Assembly (NCBI GenBank): GCA_021845505.1
Contig: JAJZVU010000005.1
Span: 1 to 64,000, forward strand
Direction: 5' to 3'
DNA length: 64,000 bases
Source: Pseudomonadota bacterium
GTDB taxonomy: Bacteria > Pseudomonadota > Gammaproteobacteria > Burkholderiales > Burkholderiaceae_C
The notes beneath the pieces were generated by a model. The model was not told the DNA's origin, did not search any database, and was given only the letters and a program-made list of their open reading frames with translations. Each line of letters begins with the position of its first letter. Position 1 is the stretch's first letter. Shown in pieces: positions 43,934 through 51,517 of the stretch. The position numbers were made by a program, and so were the translations under genes.

Positions 43934-45807
43934 CCCTGGGGTGCCGGAGTGGCGCGCAGCACCTCCTCCAGCGTGGTCACGCCCTCGGCCACCTTCAGCG
44001 CGCCGGCCAGCCGCAGCGGGCGCATGCCGTCGCGCACGGCCTGCGCGCGCAGCGCGTCCAGGTTCGCGCCACCGCCTATGAGTTCGCGTTGCGCCGCTGT
44101 CACGCTCAGCAGCTCGTAGAGTCCGACGCGTCCCAGGTAACCCGTGTTGCGGCACTCCAGGCAGCCCACGGCGCGGCTCGGGCGCACCTGGGAACTCGGC
44201 TTCCACGGCGCCACCGCGGCGTCGAAACTGCGCTGGTCGAAAGCGGGATCGGGCTGCCTGCAGTGCGGGCACAGGGTGCGCACCAGGCGCTGCGCCAGCA
44301 CGCCCAGCAGGGTCGCGCCCAGCAGGTACGGAGCGACCCCCAGCTCGAGCAGTCGGGTGACCGCCCCCGCGGCGTCGTTGGTGTGCAGGGTCGACAGCAC
44401 CAGGTGCCCGGTCAGCGCCGCCTGCACCGCCATGTCGGCGGTCTCGCGGTCGCGGATTTCCCCCACCATGATGATGTCCGGATCCTGGCGCATCAGCGCG
44501 CGCAGCCCCTCGGCGAAACCCAGGTCGATGGCGCTCTGCACCTGCATCTGGTTGAACGCCGGCTCGACCATCTCGATCGGGTCCTCGACCGTGCACACGT
44601 TGACCTCGTCGCTGGCGAGGCGCTTGAGGGTGGAGTACAGCGTGGTCGTCTTGCCGCTGCCGGTGGGCCCGGTGACCAGCACGATGCCGTGCGGATGGGA
44701 GGTCAGCTCCTCCCAGCGCGACGCCTCGGCTGCCGGGAAGCCCAGCGCGGCGAACTCGCGCAACACGACATCGCGGTCGAAGATGCGCATCACCAGCTTT
44801 TCGCCGAAGGCCGTCGGCAGGGTCGACAGGCGCAGCTCGACCTCCTCGCCGTCGGGACGCCGCGTCTTGATGCGCCCATCCTGCGGGCGACGGCGCTCGA
44901 CCACGTCCATGCGCCCGAGCAGCTTGATGCGGCTGGTCATCGCCCCCAGCACCGCCGGCGGCACCTGGTAGACCACGTGCAGCATGCCGTCGATGCGGAA
45001 GCGGATCACCCCCAGCTCCCGCCTGGGCTCGACATGGATATCCGAGGCGCGCTGCTCGAAGGCGTATTGCCACAGCCAGTCCACCACCTGCACGATGCCG
45101 GCGTCGTTGGCGTCGATCGCGCGGCCGCTGCGGCCGAGTTCGACGAGTTGCTCGAACTGGTTGGCTCCCGCAGGCAACTGGGTACCCTGGCGTTGCGCCT
45201 CGCGCACCGAGCGCGCCAGCGCGAAGAACTCGGCCGTGTAGCGCGCGATGTCCACCGGGCTGGCCACCGCCAGACGGATCGGCCGCCTCAGCATGCGCTC
45301 GAGTTCGGGCACCCAGCCCAGATCGAAGGGCTCCGAGGTGGCGATGGTCGCCCCTTCGGCATCGGCCGACACCGGCAGGATGCGATGGCGCTCGGCATAG
45401 TTGCGCGACAACAGCTCGCCCACGCGGCCGATGTCGATCTTCAGCGGATCGATGCGCAGCAGCGGCAGGCCGCAACGCTCGGCCAGCCAGGCGGTCAGCG
45501 CCTCGATGTCCAGCAGCTTGCCGTCGGACTTGCGCGCCAGCGACACCGCGGCGACGCGCTGCAGCGCGTGCAGGCGCGAACTGCCGTGGGAGCAGCGCTC
45601 GAGCGCGCGGCGCAGCGTGGGCTCGTCGATCCACTGGTCCTCGAACAGCGCCTGCAGCACGGCCTGCCAGTGCAGCGGACCCTGCAGCCGCAGCCGCGCC
45701 TGCGGCGGATGCGCGCCGGCGCCCGAAGCCGCGGAAGCGCCGGAGGCGGCATGGGAGGCGGATCGCGAGGGCATCGGCGCAAGGTCCGTCGAAAGGGGTG
45801 GTTTCAT
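43930..45807 (-). CDS. GspE/PilB-type secretion ATPase
   Basis: A 625-aa type II secretion/type IV pilus ATPase. ATG 45807 overlaps the glycosylase stop. The N1E-like domain (about 50-200) is followed by the RecA-like ATPase: Walker A GPTGSGKTTTLYSTL (about residue 380), Asp box VEDPIEM, Walker B DPDIIMVGEIRD, His box LVLSTLHTND, and a tetracysteine zinc site (CPHC ... CLEC). Complete. No other secretion or pilus genes are near; instead it is locked by 4-bp overlaps to the MlaE gene, which is unusual. Confidence 0.92.
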   Translation of the reverse strand: MKPPLSTDLAPMPSRSASHAASGASAASGAGAHPPQARLRLQGPLHWQAVLQALFEDQWIDEPTLRRALERCSHGSSRLHALQRVAAVSLARKSDGKLLDIEALTAWLAERCGLPLLRIDPLKIDIGRVGELLSRNYAERHRILPVSADAEGATIATSEPFDLGWVPELERMLRRPIRLAVASPVDIARYTAEFFALARSVREAQRQGTQLPAGANQFEQLVELGRSGRAIDANDAGIVQVVDWLWQYAFEQRASDIHVEPRRELGVIRFRIDGMLHVVYQVPPAVLGAMTSRIKLLGRMDVVERRRPQDGRIKTRRPDGEEVELRLSTLPTAFGEKLVMRIFDRDVVLREFAALGFPAAEASRWEELTSHPHGIVLVTGPTGSGKTTTLYSTLKRLASDEVNVCTVEDPIEMVEPAFNQMQVQSAIDLGFAEGLRALMRQDPDIIMVGEIRDRETADMAVQAALTGHLVLSTLHTNDAAGAVTRLLELGVAPYLLGATLLGVLAQRLVRTLCPHCRQPDPAFDQRSFDAAVAPWKPSSQVRPSRAVGCLECRNTGYLGRVGLYELLSVTAAQRELIGGGANLDALRAQAVRDGMRPLRLAGALKVAEGVTTLEEVLRATPAPQG

Positions 45808-46352
45808 AGTGTAGAGCGTGGCGCCGCCGTCGCCCGCGGCTCGAGCAGCCCGCAACTGGCGAACACCTCGCGCCAGGCGGCGAGCTTGCGCTGGAAGCTC
45901 CACGAAGCGTTGGCCGGGCTGCTCGACGGCAGGCGCCAGCAGTGCGCGGCCAGGTCGCGCGTGACCCGCAGCGAGCGCGCCGATTCGCCGCCGTTGTGGG
46001 CGATGCCCTGCAGCATGGGAAGCCGCCGCACCAGCGCGGCCAGGTCGTTGGGCTGCGCGCTGCGAATGCTGGCGTCCAGGCTGCCCTCGCGCTCGCAGGC
46101 GGCGTAGACATCCCAGATGCCCAGGCCGCGGCTGAGCACCTCGCGCAAGCGCTCCTGGTAGCTCATCGCGCGCAGCTCCAGCCCGAACAGTTCGGACAGC
46201 AGCGGCCAGAACTGGTTGCGCGGGTGGGCGTAGTACTGGCGTGCGGCCAGCGATGCGCCGCCGGGGAAACTTCCCAGCAGCAGCAGGCGGGTCGCGGGGC
46301 CAGCCACCGGGGCAAGGCCACGCAGGCGGGAGACGGGCTCGGCGGTCGACAT
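45804..46352 (-). CDS. DNA-deoxyinosine glycosylase (family 6 UDG)
   Basis: A 182-aa uracil-DNA-glycosylase-fold protein of the hypoxanthine glycosylase (HDG) group. Motif 1 region LLLGSFPGGASLAARQYYAH is followed by PRNQFWPLLSELF and GLGIWDVY, diagnostic of family 6; IAHNGGESA and LPSSSPAN are the later motifs. It removes deaminated adenine from DNA. ATG 46352 is the first gene of the run ending at 40303, and its upstream region is occupied by the MITE-like element, whose left end lies 12 bp from the start codon. Confidence 0.87.
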   Translation of the reverse strand: MSTAEPVSRLRGLAPVAGPATRLLLLGSFPGGASLAARQYYAHPRNQFWPLLSELFGLELRAMSYQERLREVLSRGLGIWDVYAACEREGSLDASIRSAQPNDLAALVRRLPMLQGIAHNGGESARSLRVTRDLAAHCWRLPSSSPANASWSFQRKLAAWREVFASCGLLEPRATAAPRSTL

Positions 46353-46480
46353 CGCAGGCTTGGGATGCTGTTCAGAACGCACGTGGTGCGCGTTCGAGGT
46401 CCACGCGGGATGCATGGCCTGCCTGCGCGGCGCAGCCTGTGCCGGTGGCACAGGCAAGCCGACAGGTGGGGCAGGCGCCC

Positions 46481-46540
46481 GTTTGGGCCCGAACCGTTTG
46501 GGCCCGAACCGCTTGGGCCCGAACCGCTTGGGCCCGAACC
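46481..46540. repeat. 15-bp tandem repeat x4 inside the MITE-like element
   Basis: Units at 46481, 46496, 46511 and 46526: two of GTTTGGGCCCGAACC and two of GCTTGGGCCCGAACC. Each unit contains the palindrome GGGCCC. The unit is five codons but no believable gene spans it. Confidence 0.9.
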
Positions 46541-46576
46541 CTTCGGGGCGGTGGCTGCCGGCCGCGCTGCGGCGTT

Positions 46577-46617
46577 GCAAAACCAGGCAAGGCGTCCAGC
46601 CTTGCCTGGGGTTTTGC
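46577..46617. repeat. Hairpin in the MITE-like element
   Basis: An 11-bp perfect stem CCAGGCAAGGC / GCCTTGCCTGG (46583-46593 and 46599-46609, loop GTCCA), extended outward by GCAAAA / TTTTGC with two unpaired G. It could act as a transcription terminator in either direction. Confidence 0.7.
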
Positions 46618-46760
46618 GCCTGGCATCGCATCCCGCCAGCCACCGCCGCGCGCCGCGTGCGTTCTGAACAGCATCGCTTGGTGTCCAATACTACCGCGTC
46701 GGCCTGCGCCGCCCGGGCGGCCCGCGCCGCTGCCTCGAACCCCCTGATGGAGATTGCCGC

Positions 46761-47945
46761 ATGAGTCCGAATGTTCCCGCGCCCGGCGAGCCGCCGCGGG
46801 CCGCACAGCGCAGCCGGCTGCCGCAGGTCGGCACGACCATTTTCACCGTGATGTCGGCCCTGGCGCAGAGCTGCGGCGCCATCAACCTGGGCCAGGGCTT
46901 CCCCGATTTCGAGCCCGATCCCGCGCTGCTCGACGCGGTGACGCGGGCGCTGCACGGGGGCCACAACCAGTACCCGCCGATGGCCGGGGTGGCCGCGCTG
47001 CGCGAGGCGCTGGCCGAGAAGATCGAGTCGATGTACGGCGCGCGCTACGACCCCGGCGAGGAAATCACCATCACCGCCGGCGCCACCCAGGCGCTGCTGA
47101 CCGCCATCCTGTGCGTCGTGCAGCCTGGAGACGAGGTGGTGGTGCTGACGCCGGCCTACGACAGCTACCTGCCGGCGATCGAGCTGGCCGGCGGGATCGC
47201 GCGCTGCGTTGCGCTGAGCGCCGATTTCACTCCCGACTGGCCGGCGATCGCCGCGGCGCTGGGACCGCGCACCCGGGCCATGCTGATCAACTCGCCGCAC
47301 AACCCGAGCGGCCGGGTGTGGAGCGCGCAGGACATGCAGCGCCTGGGCGAACTCCTCGCACCCACCGACGTCGTGTTGATCAGCGACGAGGTCTACGAGC
47401 ACATGGTGTACGACTCGCGCAGCCACTGCAGCGCGGCCGCGCAGGCGCTGCTGCGCCCGCGCAGCCTGGTGGTCTCGAGCTTCGGCAAGACCTACCACGC
47501 CACCGGCTGGAAGGTCGGCATGGTCGCCGCGCCGCGCGAACTCAGCGCCGAGTTCCGCAAGGTGCACCAGTTCAATGTGTTCACGGTCAACACCCCGATG
47601 CAGTGGGCGCTGGCCGACTACCTGCGCAACCGCCCGCAGGCCCACCTGCAGCTGCCGGACTTCTACCAGGCCAAGCGCGACCGCTTTCGCGCCGGCCTGC
47701 AGTCGACGAGGCTGCGGCTGCTGCCCTGCGAAGGCACGTATTTCCAGTGCGTCGACTACAGCGAGGTCAGCGAGCTGCCGGAGGCCGAGTTCTGCGGCTG
47801 GCTGACCCGGCAGCTCAAGGTGGCGGCGATCCCGCTGACAGCGTTCGAGCCGGTACCCGACACCCGGCGCCGGGTCGCGCGCTTTTGCTTCGCCAAGCGC
47901 GACGAGACGCTGGACACCGCGCTGCAGCGCCTGGCCCGGCTGTGA
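46761..47945 (+). CDS. Methionine/aromatic aminotransferase (class I/II, YbdL-like)
   Basis: A 394-aa PLP enzyme of the kynurenine/methionine aminotransferase branch. The start region [17 protein letters not shown] and [13 protein letters not shown] is typical of YbdL. The PLP lysine is Lys243 in [22 protein letters not shown] and [15 protein letters not shown] (substrate carboxylate Arg) are present. ATG 46761 is in a purine-rich context. The MITE-like element lies just upstream, where its promoter should be. Confidence 0.9.
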   Translation: MSPNVPAPGEPPRAAQRSRLPQVGTTIFTVMSALAQSCGAINLGQGFPDFEPDPALLDAVTRALHGGHNQYPPMAGVAALREALAEKIESMYGARYDPGEEITITAGATQALLTAILCVVQPGDEVVVLTPAYDSYLPAIELAGGIARCVALSADFTPDWPAIAAALGPRTRAMLINSPHNPSGRVWSAQDMQRLGELLAPTDVVLISDEVYEHMVYDSRSHCSAAAQALLRPRSLVVSSFGKTYHATGWKVGMVAAPRELSAEFRKVHQFNVFTVNTPMQWALADYLRNRPQAHLQLPDFYQAKRDRFRAGLQSTRLRLLPCEGTYFQCVDYSEVSELPEAEFCGWLTRQLKVAAIPLTAFEPVPDTRRRVARFCFAKRDETLDTALQRLARL

Positions 47946-48031
47946 GCGCTGCCCGACCGCGCCGCTCGGCGGCCCGCGCGCGGCTCGGCGCATGCCCGGC
48001 GGCGGCGCGCTGTTGTACACTTTGGCGCCTC

Positions 48032-48105
48032 GCGGGTGTAGTTCAATGGTAGAACGGCAGCTTCCCAAGCTTCATACGAGGGTTCGATTCCCTTCACCCG
48101 CTCCA
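48032..48105 (+). tRNA. tRNA-Gly (CCC)
   Basis: Acceptor arms GCGGGTG (48032-48038) and CACCCGC pair fully; discriminator T and encoded CCA end at 48105. The anticodon loop TTCCCAA gives CCC; the T loop is GGTTCGATTCC. Length 74 nt. Confidence 0.97.
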
Positions 48106-48873
48106 GATCCCGCCGCCGACCCGAGCGCGGCGGCGCAGCATTCGGCGTCACCTCCGGCGCCGCACGACGATGCCGCCGAGCGATCGAAGGCTCCGCTTCG
48201 GACCATCCGCTCGTATGTGCTGCGCACCGGCCGGCTGACCAGCGGCCAGGCGCGCGCGCTGGACGAACTCGGTCCGCGCTTCGTGCTGCCCTATGCGAGC
48301 CGGCCTGTCGACTGGGACGGGGTGTTCGGCCGCAGCGCACCCCGCGTGCTGGAGGTGGGTTTCGGCATGGGCGAGGCCACCGCGCTGCTGGCGCAGGCGC
48401 AGCCCGAGCGCGATTTCATCGGCGTCGAGGTGCATACGCCCGGAGTGGGCGCGCTGCTGCTGCGCATCCGTGAGCTGGGACTGGGCAACCTGCGCATCGT
48501 CTGCCACGACGCGGTGCAGGTGCTGCGCGACATGGTGGGCGAGGCGTCGCTGGACGCGCTGCACGTGTACTTCCCCGATCCCTGGCACAAGAAGCGGCAC
48601 CACAAGCGGCGGCTGATCCAGCCCGGCTTCGTCGCGCTGGCCGCGTCGCGGCTGCGCCCGGGCGGGCTGCTGCACTGCGCCACCGACTGGCAGGACTACG
48701 CGCAGCACATGCTGCAGGTGTTGCAGCAGCAGCCCCTGCTGCGCAACACCAGCGCGGACCCGCAGGGCTACTGCGCGCGCCCCGCCTGGCGCATGCCCAG
48801 CAGGTTCGAGCAGCGCGGGCTGCGGCTGGGCCACGGCGTGTGGGACCTGGTGTTCGAGCGCAGCGCAGGCTGA
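48046..48873 (+). CDS. trmB: tRNA (guanine-N7)-methyltransferase TrmB (start uncertain)
   Basis: SAM-dependent methylation of G46 in tRNA. Family motifs: [17 protein letters not shown] near the N-terminus, [15 protein letters not shown] (SAM), [15 protein letters not shown], and [18 protein letters not shown]. Between the tRNA-Gly end (48105) and the conserved start there is no ATG, GTG or TTG in frame. The nearest upstream in-frame ATG is 48046, inside the tRNA; the nearest downstream is GTG 48217, which cuts into conserved sequence. The gene itself is secure; its first 57 codons are not. Confidence 0.85.
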   Translation: MVERQLPKLHTRVRFPSPAPDPAADPSAAAQHSASPPAPHDDAAERSKAPLRTIRSYVLRTGRLTSGQARALDELGPRFVLPYASRPVDWDGVFGRSAPRVLEVGFGMGEATALLAQAQPERDFIGVEVHTPGVGALLLRIRELGLGNLRIVCHDAVQVLRDMVGEASLDALHVYFPDPWHKKRHHKRRLIQPGFVALAASRLRPGGLLHCATDWQDYAQHMLQVLQQQPLLRNTSADPQGYCARPAWRMPSRFEQRGLRLGHGVWDLVFERSAG

Positions 48874-48895
48874 GCGCGGACGCGCCCGGCCGCGC

Positions 48896-50167
48896 TCACG
48901 ACAGCGCCCCGGTGATGCCGCCGTAGACGCCGAGCGCCGAGGTGGCGGCGACGACCGCCAGCACCAGCCACAGGTACCAGCCGCGCAGCCGGTGCTCCGC
49001 CGGCAGCGCCTTGATCGCCAGCGCGACCAGGAAGCCCAGCACGATCGGCAGCATCAGCGCGTTCATCACCTCCACGCCGATGGACAGCGCGACCAGGTCC
49101 GGCGCCAGCGCCACCACCAGCGCGCCGCCGATGACCCCGGCGGAGAACACCAGGTAGAACCAGGGGGCCTCCAGCGGGTGCAGTTCCAGCGAGTGCTTGT
49201 AGCCGCTGACCTCGCCGAAGCCCCAGGCGGCGGCCAGCGCGACCACGATGGCCGCGACCATCGCCGCGCCCAGCATGCCCAGGCCGAACAGCGTATGGCC
49301 CAGGCTCTGGCCGAGGAAGGGCGTCAGCGCCTGCGCGAGCTGGCCGACGGTGTTCAACGGCGGGCTGAGATGGCCGGCCCACAGCGTCGCGGCGGCCACC
49401 ACCAGCACCGCGGCCATCACCACCTGGGTGAGCAGCGCGCCGAACGCGGTGTCCCAGCGCGCGGCCGTGTATTCCTCGGGCCGCAGGCCCTTGTCGGCGA
49501 CCGCCGACTGTTGATAGAACACCATCCAGGGCATGATCACCGCGCCGATGTTGGCCGCCACGAGGTAGCGCATGTCCGGGTTGCGCAGCGGGTTGGTACC
49601 CAGGCCCGCGGCCACGTCGCCGAGGTGGGCCGGCGCCTGCAGCGCCACGCCGATGAACACGATCTCGAACAGCCCGAGCGCGATGGCCACGCGCTCGACC
49701 CGGCGGTAGCTGCCGGTCCACACCACCAGCAACAGGAAGCCCGCGGCCAGAGCCAGGCTCAACGCACGCGGCACGCCGAACAATTCGCCGACCCCGGCGA
49801 CGCCGGAGAACTCGGTCAGCAGCGCACCGACCGTGGCGACGGCCAGGCCGCCGACCGACACCCAGGCCCAGAACCCGCCGAAGGTCTCGCGGATCAGCTC
49901 GCCATGCCCCTTGCCGGTGAAGATCCCCAGCCGCACGGTGAGTTCCTGCACGACGAACAGGATGGGCACGAGGGCCAGTTGCAGCCCGAGCAGCTGGTAG
50001 CCCCACTGCGCGCCGCTTTGCGCCGCGGTCAGGATGCTTCCGACGTCGGTGTCGGCCAGCATGACGACCAGGCCCGGACCGAGCACAGCGAGGAAGATGC
50101 GCCACCGGGCCCGCAGCGGCGAGGAACTTCCGGGGCCAGGATCGACGGGTTGGGCGAGCGCGGACAT
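48896..50167 (-). CDS. Nramp-family metal ion transporter, atypical TM1 motif
   Basis: A 423-aa, 11-helix Nramp-superfamily protein; ATG 50167. The usual metal-binding DPGN of helix 1 is DVGS here (Asp41-Ser44, preceded by Asp39: LADTDVGSILTAAQSG), and helix 6, normally MPHN, reads VIMPWMVFYQQS. GELIRETFG and TGSYRRVERV are retained. Such variants form a separate clade whose ion (Mn, Fe, Mg or other) cannot be assumed from canonical MntH. A Fur-like site lies upstream, hinting at metal control. Confidence 0.85.
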   Translation of the reverse strand: MSALAQPVDPGPGSSSPLRARWRIFLAVLGPGLVVMLADTDVGSILTAAQSGAQWGYQLLGLQLALVPILFVVQELTVRLGIFTGKGHGELIRETFGGFWAWVSVGGLAVATVGALLTEFSGVAGVGELFGVPRALSLALAAGFLLLVVWTGSYRRVERVAIALGLFEIVFIGVALQAPAHLGDVAAGLGTNPLRNPDMRYLVAANIGAVIMPWMVFYQQSAVADKGLRPEEYTAARWDTAFGALLTQVVMAAVLVVAAATLWAGHLSPPLNTVGQLAQALTPFLGQSLGHTLFGLGMLGAAMVAAIVVALAAAWGFGEVSGYKHSLELHPLEAPWFYLVFSAGVIGGALVVALAPDLVALSIGVEVMNALMLPIVLGFLVALAIKALPAEHRLRGWYLWLVLAVVAATSALGVYGGITGALS

Positions 50168-50181
50168 GAGCGATGGCAAGA

Positions 50182-50217
50182 GGAACTGCGGGAACTGCGG
50201 AAGCTGCGGAAGCTGCA
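50182..50217. repeat. 9-bp tandem repeat x4 upstream of the Nramp gene
   Basis: GGAACTGCG twice and GAAGCTGCG/GAAGCTGCA once each, back to back, 15-50 bp before the ATG at 50167. The unit is three codons, so it would add a Leu-Pro-Gln/Phe-rich stretch if translation began further upstream. Confidence 0.8.
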
Positions 50218-50327
50218 AAACGGCGGGTTGCCAGACGAAAGGCAACCCGGGAACCGGAGCGCTGGCCCTGACCTGCGCCGGGCGACCGCGGGGCGGCCGG
50301 CTTGCCGCAGCGCAGCAGGGTTTGCGT

Positions 50328-50346
50328 AAATGATAATCGTTCTTGA
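50328..50346. promoter_or_regulatory. Fur-box-like site between the Nramp and pcm genes
   Basis: AAATGATAATCGTTCTTGA resembles the Fur consensus: the left half TGATAAT is perfect and the right half is degenerate. It is AT-rich in a GC-rich setting and about 160 bp from the Nramp start. Fur control by iron is the simplest reading; a Mn regulator is possible. Confidence 0.5.
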
Positions 50347-50451
50347 TATCGGCGCAAGCCCCCGTCATGACCCGAGGCGTTCCGGAGCGCTTTCGGGCGC
50401 GGCGGACGCCGGGGTAAAATGGCAGCTTCCCGTCCGAACCGAGTACAAGCG

Positions 50452-51102
50452 ATGGATTTCGAACAAGCGCGCTTCAACATGATCGAGCAGCAGATCCGCC
50501 CGTGGGATGTGCTCGATCCGGATGTGCTGGATTTGCTGGCTGCGGTCAAGCGCGAAGACTTCGTTCCCCCGGCCTATCGTTCGCTGGCCTTTGCCGACAT
50601 GGAGATCCCGCTGCCCTGCGGCGAGAGCATGCTGGCACCGAAGGTGGAGGCGCGGCTGCTGCAGGAACTGGCGGTGCGCAAGCACGAGTGGGTGCTCGAG
50701 GTCGGCACGGGCAGCGGTTTCATGGCCGCGCTGCTCGGCCACTGCGCGGCGCACGTGCTGAGCCTGGAGATCCACTCCGAGCTGGCCGAAGCCGCGCAGC
50801 AGCGGCTGCGCCAGGCCGGGGTGATGAACGCCAACGTGCGCTGCCTGGACGCGTCGCAGGAAATTCCCCCCGGCGAGTTCGACGTCATCGTGCTGTCGGG
50901 CTCGGTGGCGCAGCTTCCGCAACCCTTGGTCGACCGCCTCAAGCCGGGCGGCCGCCTGTGCGCGGTGGTCGGCGACCTGCCGGTGATGCGCGCCCAGCTG
51001 CTCACCCGCACCGGCGAGCGCGAGTCGCGGCTGGTCGACCTGTTCGACACCGTGGCGCCGCGGCTGCACGGTTTCGCCGAGACCCCGCGCTTTCGCTTCT
51101 GA
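50452..51102 (+). CDS. pcm: Protein-L-isoaspartate O-methyltransferase
   Basis: A 216-aa PIMT-family methyltransferase. ATG 50452 (MDFEQARFNMIEQQIRPWDV) is preferred to an in-frame ATG at 50419. SAM motif LEVGTGSGFMAALLG, followed by LKPGGRLCAVVGD. The active-site loop reads MLAPKVEARLL in place of the canonical SQP series, so repair of isoaspartate should not be taken as proven; this variant is common beside a rhodanese gene in betaproteobacteria. Divergent from the Nramp gene. Confidence 0.88.
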   Translation: MDFEQARFNMIEQQIRPWDVLDPDVLDLLAAVKREDFVPPAYRSLAFADMEIPLPCGESMLAPKVEARLLQELAVRKHEWVLEVGTGSGFMAALLGHCAAHVLSLEIHSELAEAAQQRLRQAGVMNANVRCLDASQEIPPGEFDVIVLSGSVAQLPQPLVDRLKPGGRLCAVVGDLPVMRAQLLTRTGERESRLVDLFDTVAPRLHGFAETPRFRF

Positions 51103-51169
51103 TCCGCCCCGGCCCGCGAGCGGGCCGGCCCTTGCGCACGAGTCGTTCCTCCAGCCCCTGCGAACTGCC

Positions 51170-51517
51170 ATGACGATAGCCCAACTCACCGTCGGCGAAC
51201 TGCGCGACATGCTCGACAACCGACCCCAGGAGTTCGACTCCTGGCATGTGGTGGACGTGCGCGAACCCTGGGAGCTCGAGCGCGCCAGCATCCGCCATGC
51301 GTGCTTTCGCTGCAGCGCGATCCCCAAGGGCACGGTGCTCGATCGCCTGGCCGAGCTGCCGCGCGACAAGAAGCTGCTGATCATGTGCCGCACCGGAGGC
51401 CGCAGCACCGAGGTCGCGAGCTGGCTGCTGCAAAGCGGCTTCGACGAGGTGTACAACCTGCAGGGCGGAATCACCGCCTGGTCGCGCGAGGTCGACCCCT
51501 CGGTACCGACCTATTGA
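51170..51517 (+). CDS. Rhodanese-domain protein
   Basis: A 115-aa single-domain rhodanese. Catalytic Cys73 in MCRTGGRS, a six-residue active loop of the sulfurtransferase class; HVVDVREPWELERA and NLQGGITAW are the flanking family motifs. Cytoplasmic, no signal peptide. It follows pcm by 67 nt. Its 3' end overlaps the convergent waaA gene by 7 bp. Confidence 0.93.
   Translation: MTIAQLTVGELRDMLDNRPQEFDSWHVVDVREPWELERASIRHACFRCSAIPKGTVLDRLAELPRDKKLLIMCRTGGRSTEVASWLLQSGFDEVYNLQGGITAWSREVDPSVPTY

Larger units (their letters stand above)
46364..46675. mobile_element. MITE-like element, 312 bp, with terminal inverted repeats and target duplication
   Basis: A perfect 20-bp inverted repeat bounds the element (46364-46383 and 46656-46675, reading GATGCTGTTCAGAACGCACG inward); it continues a further 9 bp with two mismatches. 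The hexamer GCTTGG lies directly outside both ends (46358-46363 and 46676-46681), as expected of a target-site duplication. No transposase frame is inside. The interior holds a perfect 8-bp hairpin (46436-46454), four 15-bp tandem repeats and a larger hairpin (46577-46617). It lies between the glycosylase and aminotransferase genes, which diverge from it. No second copy was noticed in the window. Confidence 0.75.

Noticed and set aside
46364-46675. Inverted repeats considered as a simple bidirectional terminator or attC site
   Set aside because: The arms are 272 bp apart and flanked by a direct repeat, which fits a transposable element; no integrase or attC consensus is seen.
46361-46764. A 134-codon plus-strand frame with GPNRL repeats across the element
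   Set aside because: It starts inside the element end, shows no ribosome site or domain, and merely reads the 15-bp tandem repeat.
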